A stretch of 64,000 bases of DNA from Lactobacillus gallinarum DSM 10532 = JCM 2011 (GCF_001434975.1 NZ_AZEL01000007.1:1-64000); one strand, 5' to 3'; numbered from the stretch's first letter, positions 18,101-25,330 are shown. Program-made: numbers and translations. Notes: generated by a model from the sequence alone, not told the origin.

Positions 18101-18409
18101 GTTAAAGTTTTGAAGAATGCCAAGATCGTTAAGATTAATGGCAAGAGATACTACCAGATCGGCAGAAACAAGTTCGTTAAGGTAGCAAACTTTGAAATTA
18201 CTACTCATGCAGTCCACTTCAAAGCTAGACTCAAGGGCAACAAGAAGGTCAGAGCTTACAATCGTTCAGGTAAGTTTAACAAGCATTACGCACGTCCAAA
18301 CCATACTTATACTTTCAACGAAAAGGTTAAGATCAATGGTAAGACCTACTACAAGATTGCTGGTACTAATAACTGGATTCCAGCTAAGAAATTAGCTTTG
18401 AAGAAATAG
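15140..18409 (+). CDS. Secreted SEC10/PgrA-like surface protein with SLAP wall-binding domain
   Basis: A 1089-residue extracellular protein. I start it at the ATG at 15140, preceded by GGAG 8 bp upstream. Residues 1-31 form a signal peptide with probable cleavage after VKA. Residues about 45-300 and 655-925 are long alanine/lysine/aspartate-rich coiled coils. The globular part between them (about 300-655; NKVRSQLGEN, GLDYN, MAHAAGLLN) resembles the SEC10/PgrA surface-exclusion domain. Residues 954-1089 are two SLAP repeats, which bind the lactobacillar wall non-covalently; there is no LPXTG motif. It is likely an adhesin or cell-contact protein. It stands between the two regulator blocks with its own terminator. 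Confidence 0.85.
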   Translation: MNKKIKVTSAAAAVLASLVLANANVNNEVKADTKAVNDTKTTQKAQTPEEAARANVASAKKKVETEQGNVDKAQGDLDQAKKDAEKPDADYKTQSNKVDGLKKTVDQKNEALTDAKNKEKDAQALADEANNSAKVDAAKDAVTKQNGVVKNANDAKTNAEKAVTDKQNEIDKLGKDVKTDTQDVNDKTAAKNKADQAVKDAEDALKGTGITEAKKELAAANEAVAKTQKALKEANDAINQANGDKTAAQKALATAQTAHDTAVTNQKIAQKAYDDAKAESDAADKNLVGKKDEIKNINENISRLNVLTQNNINVGDADKYKKAYADYISSNPNFSERVLPEEDANYLTVIRNNNHFIGSKEDKDTVVDVNNLSDDQIKELSLFTADLLNKVRSQLGENSTDEVTPGAIDFTKQIIKKGKEDYKNGNWDGNWHDATGINELSKENGLDYNSQSDSNVWQNYEDKAPFYSDAITNMNDLKRNIYNSLNSMILGNKGYNNKSQADAETDGVYEMAHAAGLLNLMAYTEDEINSIKQFTEFLENDIKSDKEILAHNPDATVMESVNGGPLHKVPLKQVVEENEKDLSEAIAQLEKGTSCTTINNKKYTVTLGKAQYVAVIPAVSERKSNLIDAHFINIAPSQIHSGAKFDKTIIPSYASQIKEVNSKLNQANNELPSLKSEAERLGGITSGKLTDLKNKNTAVKGAQDSIDKANKDIKKANDALDTAQRKKIAQEAQLKKDKNAQKDAQTRYGNLTADNKTKANNLEAAKKAQEKAKNALSTANNTLTKAKNALDQAQNVDLPKLQKVADQKAKDATQAQTKLDQLKQHVEDLKNAATILANAKKALTDAQTAYDTAKKNYDDANEVLNGDLKTNKDKADAKVVAAQKAYDEAVAKLQAAKDALAKAQQKLQDILDAEYAQSIITSGLTETKKTDKQEPVKIPEATPETKTDDISTTPKKIRLTHNAFVYNKHGKLIRKGLHIKWIKRDKLVKVLKNAKIVKINGKRYYQIGRNKFVKVANFEITTHAVHFKARLKGNKKVRAYNRSGKFNKHYARPNHTYTFNEKVKINGKTYYKIAGTNNWIPAKKLALKK

Positions 18410-18433
18410 TTGAATTTTAGCTAATAAAGCAAG

Positions 18434-18468
18434 AGAACATTAACCGAAATTGGTTAATGTTCTTTTTG
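18434..18468 (+). terminator. Terminator after the SLAP surface protein
   Basis: A 12-bp perfect stem (AGAACATTAACC with its complement), 6-nt loop and T run. Confidence 0.9.
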
Positions 18469-18490
18469 TATATTTATTATGGTATCTATT

Positions 18491-18758
18491 TTAAATAAAT
18501 TTGATTTGAATTTGTTTCCCCATTGAATGAGCAATTTCGGCTAATTTATCAAAAGTTACATTATCTCCTCGTTCAATTCGTGCAATAGTAGATTGTGAAA
18601 ACCCCTGTTCGCTCAGCTGAATTGGTCTGCGTTAATCTTGCTTCTTCACGGGCTTTATATAGTGCAATCGCACTAGCAGATTTTTCTTTGTCAGCGTAAG
18701 ATTCTTTTGCAAACTCAGAATTTTTTAATTCTTGATCTAAAATATCATTGATTTTCAT
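18491..18758 (-). pseudogene. Broken XRE-family antitoxin (HigA-like)
   Basis: On the minus strand the ATG at 18758 opens MKINDILDQELKNSEFAKES, then YKAREEARLTQT, the N-terminal half of a small antitoxin helix-turn-helix. The frame fails at a GGGG run (plus-strand CCCC near 18601-18606). Removing one G restores STIARIERGDNVTFDKLAEI and a normal end, 88 residues in total, stopping at 18491. So a single-base insertion inactivated it. No toxin gene is seen on either side; the upstream 60 bp could hold a toxin tail (KKDKKEWWDRYENQ overlapping the start), but this is weak. Confidence 0.75.
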
Positions 18759-18831
18759 AACGATCCCACCATTCTTTTTTGTCCTTTTTAAGTTCCCTAA
18801 TTATAGCATGTGAGAATAAAGTGCAGGATGA

Positions 18832-18843
18832 ATTTGCTATACT
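18832..18843 (+). promoter_or_regulatory. Extended -10 promoter for the gene at 18890
   Basis: TTTGC-TATACT contains the TG extension of a -10 element at the right distance from the 18890 start codon. A TATAAT on the opposite strand just upstream could serve the antitoxin relic, making this a divergent promoter region. Confidence 0.4.
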
Positions 18844-18889
18844 ATAAAAGAGTTATGACAATTATTTCTTCACGAAAGAGCATACTAAA

Positions 18890-19480
18890 ATGACAACACA
18901 AGAAATCGAAAAACTCAAAAAAGTTGACGAAATCATGTTTAATCTTCAAGATTCTGTCGATCCTCTCAAAAAATTGTTGCAAGCAGGAAAGTTATTGAAA
19001 GAATTAAAACTGATTGATAATCCAACTGATACTGATGAAATCATTCAAGCTTATACTCAAAATGTGTATGAGCAATTAAACAAAATTATTGAACGCAAAA
19101 ATGTTTCATTTAATCAAGCTACCTTAGATTATTTGCAAAAAGATCCCGACAATAATGAACCGGTAATTGTGCCAGCTAGAGAACATTTCAAAGAATATGC
19201 TTTAATTGTGTTGCGCTTCAATGATCAATTGGCCGCTTGGCGTAATGAAATGGACGGTCAAGATTACCGTGTTTTAGCAGAAAACTTGGATCAGCATCGC
19301 ACCAATATTCATAATTTTTGTTTGTCCGACATCAAGATCATGAATCGTTTAGCTGAAAAAGCGCACCAAGCTCCATTTTCAGTCAGTTCAAAAGATGATC
19401 CTGATCGTACTGATTATGGTCAAGCAATCGTGAAGTTTTGTTGTGAGGATGTTTGTGGGGTTGTTAAGTCTAGTAAATAA
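18890..19480 (+). CDS. Uncharacterised 196-residue protein (possibly DUF3232)
   Basis: A soluble, largely helical protein with no signal peptide or membrane segment. A DUF3232-type lactobacillar family is possible, but I am not sure. The C terminus contains FCCEDVCG, three cysteines close together, and the middle contains REHFKEYALIVLRFNDQLAAW. Start supported by position and the extended -10 promoter 47 bp upstream, though no strong ribosome binding site is visible. It has its own terminator and lies between the broken antitoxin and R5, so it appears monocistronic. Function unknown. Confidence 0.65.
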   Translation: MTTQEIEKLKKVDEIMFNLQDSVDPLKKLLQAGKLLKELKLIDNPTDTDEIIQAYTQNVYEQLNKIIERKNVSFNQATLDYLQKDPDNNEPVIVPAREHFKEYALIVLRFNDQLAAWRNEMDGQDYRVLAENLDQHRTNIHNFCLSDIKIMNRLAEKAHQAPFSVSSKDDPDRTDYGQAIVKFCCEDVCGVVKSSK

Positions 19481-19486
19481 TCAAGT

Positions 19487-19525
19487 AACTGAGAATTTGT
19501 TTTCATGACAGATTCTCAGTTTTTT
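19487..19525 (+). terminator. Terminator before the R5 promoter
   Basis: Stem AACTGAGAAT / ATTCTCAGTT (10 bp), 15-nt loop and six T. Confidence 0.85.
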
Positions 19526-19539
19526 GCGCTTTCATGGAA

Positions 19540-19591
19540 AAATCTTCTATACAGAAGATTTCAAGCTTTTTATAGAAAAACCAAATACTAT
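19540..19591 (+). promoter_or_regulatory. R5 promoter with perfect inverted-repeat operator
   Basis: AAATCTTC-N6-GAAGATTT is perfect at 19540-19561 (9-bp arms if the next bases are counted). The -10-like TACTAT starts at 19586, 24 bp after the operator, and the -35 position reads AAGCTT. The geometry is identical to that of R3 and gtrA. Confidence 0.72.
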
Positions 19592-19617
19592 ATAAAGTAA
19601 GAAAATGAGGTGCAAAT

Positions 19618-20424
19618 ATGACGATCGGACAACAACTTAAGAAAACACGACTTTTATTTGGTTTAACACAGGAAGAAATGAGTGCGGGAATTGTCAGTGA
19701 ATCTTTTTATTCTAAGGTTGAAAGAGACAAGAATGCCATCACTATCAACAAACTAATCGCAATGTTGAATGCTAATAATATCTCTTTGAATGATTTCTTT
19801 AAGACTTTTGATAATGAAGGGATGCCAGAACTTAAGCTGCAAAGACAAATTTATTCGGCATTTAATGATCGCGATCTTGATCAGCTTCATCAGATAGAAA
19901 AAACTCTGTCTTCTAAAAATGATGTATTGTATTTTAAAACTAAGTTGATAATCGCAACATTAGAACATCGTTCAATTAAAATGCCAGATTCAATTCGTAA
20001 GCAATTAAAAACTAATTTAATAGATCTTGATCTAAAAGAGCAGGACTTTTGGGATTTGGCAATTAGCGTTCCTTTGTATCAATTTAGTGAATTTACTCCG
20101 TTGATGAGTTATATTATTGCTCATTTTTCAAAGCTGGATCTAGATAATCCTCAGGTAGTTATATCACTAATGAACTTATTGATTGGTTATCTTGACCGTG
20201 CTTATAGAGAAAAACATCTTGCGGAAGCAAAAAAGACTTTGAATTTTGCTAATAAAATACCTAATGACTTTGAAATTATGTTTCATAAATTAATCATTAA
20301 ATATTATTCGGCTTTGATAGACAAAAATCTTGAAATGGCTAAAGGCATAACAGATCTTTTACAAATTTGTGGTTATCAAAGATACATTGATATGTTGCCG
20401 CAAGCTAATAGAGGATCAAAATGA
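19618..20424 (+). CDS. R5: Rgg/RRNPP-like transcriptional regulator
   Basis: A 268-residue regulator with an XRE helix-turn-helix (LTQEEMSAGIVSESFYSKVERD, residues 16-37) and a helical C-terminal domain most like R3 (IMFHKLIIKYYSALID; GYQRYIDMLPQ). It heads a three-gene operon: its stop overlaps the R6 start by 3 bp, and R7 follows. The promoter carries a perfect copy of the shared operator, so it probably regulates itself or is controlled by R3. No peptide pheromone gene is evident nearby. Confidence 0.83.
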   Translation: MTIGQQLKKTRLLFGLTQEEMSAGIVSESFYSKVERDKNAITINKLIAMLNANNISLNDFFKTFDNEGMPELKLQRQIYSAFNDRDLDQLHQIEKTLSSKNDVLYFKTKLIIATLEHRSIKMPDSIRKQLKTNLIDLDLKEQDFWDLAISVPLYQFSEFTPLMSYIIAHFSKLDLDNPQVVISLMNLLIGYLDRAYREKHLAEAKKTLNFANKIPNDFEIMFHKLIIKYYSALIDKNLEMAKGITDLLQICGYQRYIDMLPQANRGSK

Positions 20425-21170
20425 TTGGCGCGCATCTAAAAGAAGTGCGGAAGTCATTACATTTTTCGCAAGAATAGATGACTGAGGGAATATTGGATCG
20501 CTCATTTTATTCTCGAGTAGAAAATGATTGTAGTGAAATTAACGTTAATGATTTAGTCAAATTGCTGCATTATCATCGAATTCCGGTAGCAGATTTTTTA
20601 CGAGGATTTGGGACGACATCAACTGATATTGAAATTTTGCAGAATCGGATTACTACGGCGTATTTAAATGAAGATGTGGTTACTCTGCAAGATCTTTATA
20701 TTAATACTAAATTCGCTGATGTGAGAATGAAGAAAGTAGTACGGATATTAATTAATCGGTTGAACGGCGTCAACAATTTAGATGAAAGAGATAGAGAATT
20801 TAGCTATAGTTTTTTGAACGAAGATAACTGAAATTCTGAGAATCTTTGGTTAGTACTTCATATGCTAGATTTGTATGAATTATCTGATTTAAAGATATTG
20901 GTCGAAACTATTTTTCATAAAGTAATTCGTAAAAAAACAAATGAACGATCTATGCAACTGGCGGCACAGATCGCTCTTAAGTATTTGGAGATTTGCTGCA
21001 AGCGTCAAACTAAAAACAGTGAAATTAAGAATGCAATTGCTTTTTTGCAAAAACTGCCTAAAACAACTAATTTTGCAATTCATAGAATAGCAGCGGAGTA
21101 TTATAATAGATTAGTTAACCATGATCAAGAAGGTGCTGATAAAATAGCAAACTTATTAGTTAGAAATTAG
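20421..21170 (+). pseudogene. R6: Rgg-like regulator with two nonsense mutations
   Basis: The ATG overlaps the R5 stop codon. The frame MIGAHLKEVRKSLHFSQE hits TAG at 20475, where paralogs have glutamine (QEQM pattern; CAG to TAG). It continues in the same frame to a second stop, TGA at 20829, where the context EDN-x-NSENLW suggests a tryptophan (TGG to TGA). There is no frameshift; without the two stops the protein would be 249 residues and most like R4. Two independent nonsense changes suggest relaxed selection and true loss. Confidence 0.88.
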
Positions 21171-21179
21171 AGGCAGAAA

Positions 21180-22001
21180 ATGACAATTGGTGAGGCGTTA
21201 AAACAAACCCGTTTGCATGCTGGATTGACGCAAGAAGAGATGGCTGCTGGAATTATCTCAGAATCATTTTATTCTAAGGTAGAAAGAGATATTCATGAAA
21301 TTGATGCGAATTTGTTGATCAGAATTTTATCAAAGCATCATTTTGATGTTGGAAGTTTTTTTAGCCAAGTTAATAATTCTGATAATACAACTGATCCTGA
21401 TTTTGATTTGATAAATCAAATTAGTTTTGCTCAAAATCGCAAAGATCTGAAAAAGCTGGATGAAATTGCGGCCAAAATAGCAAATCGAGGAGGTACATGT
21501 CCGCCTAGTTTCTGGCTTAAGTTTAGACTAGAGAATGCCTATGCCTGGGTACTTCATTCAGACAAACGGATTAGTCCCGAACTGAAGAGAAAGGTAAAGG
21601 CAGTCATCATGGATGAAGATTGGAACAGGACGGCTTATCATTATTTGAGTCAAGCTGTGATCTTTTTAGATATTGATGATGCCTATCAATTAGTTGATTC
21701 CGCATTTCGTTCATATGAGAAAAATCCGGCCACCGATACGTTCACTTTACAGTTTGTTGCGATAATTGTCGTTAATTTCTTGAATTGTTGTTTTCATAAG
21801 AATGCTAGTAAAAAATATACCGATCGCGCGATTCAATTTTTACGCGAATTGCCGGTTGATGGAGCTATTGGGATTAATAGTGTGCTCGGCACATATTATG
21901 AGGCGGTCTTTGACGGGGATGCCAAAACTGCGAAGGAAGTTATTGATGTCCTAAAAAAGAGTGGTTGTGTCTCGTTAATTGAAGATACTTTTAAAAAGTA
22001 G
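21180..22001 (+). CDS. R7: Rgg/RRNPP-like transcriptional regulator
   Basis: An intact 273-residue regulator with helix-turn-helix LTQEEMAAGIISESFYSKVERD and a helical C-terminal domain. It is the close paralog of the broken R2: they share segments such as YHYLSQAVIFLDIDD against YHFLSQAVIFLDVDD and KNPATDTFTLQF against KHPATDTFTLQF. It lies 9 bp after the R6 relic and ends the R5-R6-R7 operon at a terminator. The next transcription unit, gtrA-gtrB, has the shared operator, so R7 is one candidate for its regulator. Confidence 0.83.
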   Translation: MTIGEALKQTRLHAGLTQEEMAAGIISESFYSKVERDIHEIDANLLIRILSKHHFDVGSFFSQVNNSDNTTDPDFDLINQISFAQNRKDLKKLDEIAAKIANRGGTCPPSFWLKFRLENAYAWVLHSDKRISPELKRKVKAVIMDEDWNRTAYHYLSQAVIFLDIDDAYQLVDSAFRSYEKNPATDTFTLQFVAIIVVNFLNCCFHKNASKKYTDRAIQFLRELPVDGAIGINSVLGTYYEAVFDGDAKTAKEVIDVLKKSGCVSLIEDTFKK

Positions 22002-22004
22002 TGC

Positions 22005-22036
22005 AAACTGTCTAGGTCAAATTTAGGCAGTTTTTT
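22005..22036 (+). terminator. Terminator after R7
   Basis: Stem AAACTGTCTA / TTAGGCAGTTT with one wobble, short loop and six T. Confidence 0.75.
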
Positions 22037-22051
22037 CAATGCACACAAAAA

Positions 22052-22106
22052 ATAAAATCTTCAATTTGGAAGATTTTATGATTAATTGCGTTTCTTTTAG
22101 TATCAT
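22052..22106 (+). promoter_or_regulatory. gtrA promoter with 11-bp-arm inverted-repeat operator
   Basis: Perfect 11-bp arms ATAAAATCTTC (22052-22062) and GAAGATTTTAT (22069-22079) around a 6-bp spacer contain the same AAATCTTC-N6-GAAGATTT core (22055-22076) as the R5 site. The -10-like TATCAT starts at 22101, 24 bp after the core. The -35 position reads ATGATT. This is the best copy of the motif in the window. Confidence 0.75.
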
Positions 22107-22112
22107 AGAAAT

Positions 22113-22215
22113 GTTTGTGCTTTAAATTAAGAAAAAGCCCGGTATTCAAAGATAGAAGTAGTATAACTATCCTTTGTCACTTTGGATACTGAAAATAGGA
22201 AAATGAGTTTAGAGA
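22113..22215 (+). promoter_or_regulatory. Structured 5' leader of gtrA-gtrB
   Basis: About 100 nt of leader contain nested pairing: GTATTCAAAG with CTTTGGATAC, and inside it GATAG with CTATC. R3 and R5 leaders are only about 30 nt, so this one is unusual. The ribosome site before gtrA is weak (GAG 8 bp upstream), so a translational control hairpin is possible, but this is inference. Confidence 0.4.
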
Positions 22216-22617
22216 ATGAAAAAAATAATCTATTCAGAGAGTTTCATCCAATTAGTCAAATACGTTTTAATTGGGGGGTTAGGGCTAGTTGTTGACTTTG
22301 GAGTCTACACGATTTTGACGCATTTCAAGATGAATGTAGAAATTGCTAATATTATTTCCTCAACTTGCGGAATAATTAATAATTTCTTTTGGAATTCGTA
22401 TACTAATTTCAAGGTACACGACCGACTTTTATTACGGTTCATTTCGTATTTTTTTGTCGGTCAAATCACCACTGTTTTTACCACAGTTTCCTTATTTATC
22501 TTTGTTACACAACTAGGTTACCCTCACTTAATCGTGAAGGCGGTAGCGACTTTTGTTGCTACACTAATTCAGTTTATTATTAATAAAATAATTACTTTTA
22601 GAAAAGTCGGGAAGTAG
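22216..22617 (+). CDS. GtrA-family membrane protein
   Basis: A 133-residue protein with four membrane helices (about residues 12-32, 36-56, 76-96 and 104-124), including LVKYVLIGGLGLVVDFGVYT. This is the GtrA/GtcA family, thought to help move polyprenyl-phosphate sugars across the membrane. It is followed 1 bp later by a GtrB-like transferase and then by a large membrane glycosyltransferase relic, the classic three-part module for decorating wall or teichoic polymers. The promoter shares the operator of the regulator genes. Confidence 0.87.
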   Translation: MKKIIYSESFIQLVKYVLIGGLGLVVDFGVYTILTHFKMNVEIANIISSTCGIINNFFWNSYTNFKVHDRLLLRFISYFFVGQITTVFTTVSLFIFVTQLGYPHLIVKAVATFVATLIQFIINKIITFRKVGK

Positions 22618-22618
22618 A

Positions 22619-23545
22619 ATGAAAAAATTGTCAATTGTGGTGCCGTGCTATAACGAGCAGGAGTCATTACTCCTGTTTTATCCAGCGGTGCAAAAAGTAT
22701 TGCATGATATGCCAGTCAAAGCCGAGTATTGGTTTGTCGATGATGGTTCTCGTGATCATACCTTGCAGGAGATGCAAAAGCTGCACCAAGAAAATGAAGC
22801 CGTACATTATATTTCTTTTTCAAGAAATTTTGGCAAAGAAGCAGCAATTTATGCAGGTCTTAAAGCTGCTAAGGGAGATTATGTAGTCTTAATAGACGTA
22901 GATCTACAAGATCCGCCTGAGTTTTTACCGAAAATGTACCAGCTGCTTGAATCTGGTGAGTATGATGCGGTAGGGTGTCGTCGAATTGATCGCACGGGGG
23001 AGAGTAAATTTAAATCATTTTTGAGCGATCAATTTTATAAGGTGATTAATAAAATGTCTAAAACCGAGATCGTTTCAGGTGCACGGGATTATCGCATGAT
23101 GACACGACAGATGGTTAATGCCGTTTTGTCAATACCCGAGTATAGTCGCTTTTCTAAGGGAATTTTTTCCTGGGTTGGTTTTAAAACTAAATATCTTGAA
23201 TACCATAATGTAAAGCGTGTTGCTGGCGATACTGATTGGACGACCAAGAAGCTATTCAAGTATGCATTAAGTGGAATCGCCGACTTTTCACAAGCACCTT
23301 TAAATTTATCAGTTTGGATTGGGATAATTTCCTTTATATTGTCGATTTCTGGTATGATTTTTGTCATTGTCAGAAAAATTATCAATCCAGGATCTAGTAT
23401 CTTTGGTTGGGCTAGTTTGGTTTCCGTGATTTTATTAATTGGTGGTTTGCAGCTGCTTTGTATCGGAATTATTGGACGCTATATTGGTAAAATTTATTTA
23501 CAAGTGAAGAATCGACCAATTTACATTATTAAGGAAGAAAAGTAA
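22619..23545 (+). CDS. GtrB-like polyprenyl-phosphate glycosyltransferase (GT2)
   Basis: A 308-residue enzyme that would load a sugar on undecaprenyl phosphate at the inner face. The GT-A domain begins LSIVVPCYNEQESL, has VDDGSRDHTLQEM around residue 41 and the metal-binding DVDLQDPPE around residue 98. Two C-terminal membrane helices (about 230-255 and 265-290) match the GtrB/CsbB/DPM1-like architecture. It sits between gtrA and the membrane glycosyltransferase relic in one operon. Confidence 0.9.
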   Translation: MKKLSIVVPCYNEQESLLLFYPAVQKVLHDMPVKAEYWFVDDGSRDHTLQEMQKLHQENEAVHYISFSRNFGKEAAIYAGLKAAKGDYVVLIDVDLQDPPEFLPKMYQLLESGEYDAVGCRRIDRTGESKFKSFLSDQFYKVINKMSKTEIVSGARDYRMMTRQMVNAVLSIPEYSRFSKGIFSWVGFKTKYLEYHNVKRVAGDTDWTTKKLFKYALSGIADFSQAPLNLSVWIGIISFILSISGMIFVIVRKIINPGSSIFGWASLVSVILLIGGLQLLCIGIIGRYIGKIYLQVKNRPIYIIKEEK

Positions 23546-23556
23546 GAAAAGGGAAA

Positions 23557-25279
23557 ATAAAAGTAGAAGTCAATATAAAAAAGATAGATTGGGATAAAGT
23601 AGGCTGGCGTGTTTGCCCTTATATCATTATTTTGCTTGTAATTTATATGATGATCAGGAGTCAAATTTTAACGCATTCAGTTCTTTTAACCAGCGATGCG
23701 TTGCTACATTTCCAGAGACTCTACGATACGAGCATGCAGATTAAGACTGGAAATTTCTCATATTTTCAAACTAATTTTGCCTTTGGTCATTCTGGGAGAA
23801 TTTTTAATGCCGTATATGGACCGTTTTTAGCCTATGCGGGTGGATTGTTATTGCTTTTAGTTCGTAATTGGTTTAATTTCCAGATTCTAGTAATTTTTAT
23901 CGTATTTTTAATCACCGGAATTGGAATGTATCGATTGGCTTTGAAGGCAAAGGTCAATGAAGTTATCGCCATTTTACTTGCTGTATTGTATTTGCAATTT
24001 GGGATTGTTGCGAGAATTCTGCGTTTCAACTTTATGGCGTGGGGTGCAGCACTTGCTCCGTATGCTATGATGCAAGTACTTTATATGATTGAAGATAAAA
24101 AACGACCAATTCATTGGTTGAGTTTAGCTTTAATCATGGCATTGATTGCTCAAGTACACTTGCTATCGACTATTTTCATAGCTTGTCCCTTTTGCCATTT
24201 ATGCTCTAGTTAAAACTGCTGAAAAGAAGCAGATGATTATTGATTTCTTCAAGGCAGTTGGCACAACGCCGGTATTAACAGCTAATATCTGGGGCGCGTT
24301 GTTAGTCTTATTTTGGAATAATAAGATTTCAATGCCCAATAGATATAACTTGTATTATCATGTCATTAAGTATAAGAAATTCACTAATATTCATGGATTT
24401 CTTTTATTCTCGCTGATTTTACTTCTTGTCTTTCAACTGATCTATGTATTGACGCATTTGCGAGAATCGGTTGTTAATACGTTGACTACCGTTGTTGGAT
24501 TATTCATCTTGTTGATTTCATCGTATCTGATGCCATGGGCTAAGATCCAAGCAGTTTTTCCTAAGTTAACTTCTTCACTGCAGTTTCCTTACCGATTAAC
24601 AGTGGGTGCATGGCCATTGCTTTTACTGGGAATAGGAATTTCAATGATTAATTTGATGAAGAAAAATATCAAGTTAGTTAACATGTTGGTGATTATGGGA
24701 TTAGTTTTAGCATTTGCTCAAAACTTTGCCGCTAATTATACGACTAATAGAACTAGAGCATTAGAATTCTTGGATCCACATCACGTAGTAATTATTCAAA
24801 CTTACAGCAAAATTACGAAACACCGCAAAAAGTTGCAACACATTTTGCGTTATACCAATAATGATCAGCTCTTTGAGGCCATTAACCATACTGAGCCAGA
24901 TTATATGCCATATACTAAGCATGCTTCAAATGCGACATATCAAAAGAAGATTTTGAATCAAGCTAAGCATTATCATTACTAAGTTCAAGGCAGTAAGCTG
25001 ATCCTTACTTGGCATAGTAAAAAAGCAAAGCTGAAAACTTTGCCAATTGTGATGTATCATCAATCTCGCTTAACTTTGAATGGGGAGCTCCAAACTAAGA
25101 TGAAGCAAAATACTATTACGCAGTCAATTATCAAAGCAAGGAAAGGCAAGAATGCCGCTAGTTTGCAGTTTATGACGCCGATTTGGTTTAAAGTATTGCT
25201 AGTGATCAGTATTTTGGGTTGGATCGAACTGATTGTGTATGGTATTTTTGTAAAACAAAGAAAAATTAGCTTAAGATAA
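23557..25279 (+). pseudogene. Broken multi-spanning glycosyltransferase-like membrane protein (PTPS-related/YfhO-like)
   Basis: Three collinear pieces form one former protein of about 573 residues with many membrane helices. HFQRLYDTSMQIKTGNFSYF and VYGPFLAYAGG resemble the lactobacillar '6-pyruvoyl-tetrahydropterin synthase-related' membrane family, a likely GT-C transferase comparable with YfhO. A one-base insertion near 24184 shifts the frame (removing one T gives IAVPFAIYALVK). A TAA at 24980 then interrupts the frame, which resumes at once (VQGSKLILTWHSKK). The start is uncertain: an ATA at 23557 precedes KVEVNIKKIDWDKVGWR, perhaps a lost ATG. As the third gene of the gtrA-gtrB operon it would have transferred the sugar to its outer acceptor. 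Confidence 0.78.
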
Positions 25280-25293
25280 ACGATTAACAGAAT

Positions 25294-25330
25294 CTATGTA
25301 CTATTGAAATTTTAGTACATAGGTCTTTTT
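25294..25330 (+). terminator. Terminator of the gtr operon
   Basis: A 10-bp perfect stem (CTATGTACTA / TAGTACATAG), 9-nt loop and T-rich tail. Confidence 0.85.

Noticed and set aside
15140-18409. Main S-layer protein
   Set aside because: The SLAP domain is shared, but the coiled coils and SEC10/PgrA-like region differ from the compact S-layer proteins, and there is no very strong promoter.
10824-22215. Short hydrophobic peptide (pheromone) genes beside the Rgg-like regulators
   Set aside because: I looked in the intergenic gaps and found no short frame with both a ribosome site and a convincing hydrophobic tail; the signal peptide may be encoded elsewhere.
22203-22295. Small frame starting MSLENEKNNLFREF overlapping the start of gtrA
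   Set aside because: It is out of frame with the clearly recognisable GtrA protein and has no family resemblance.
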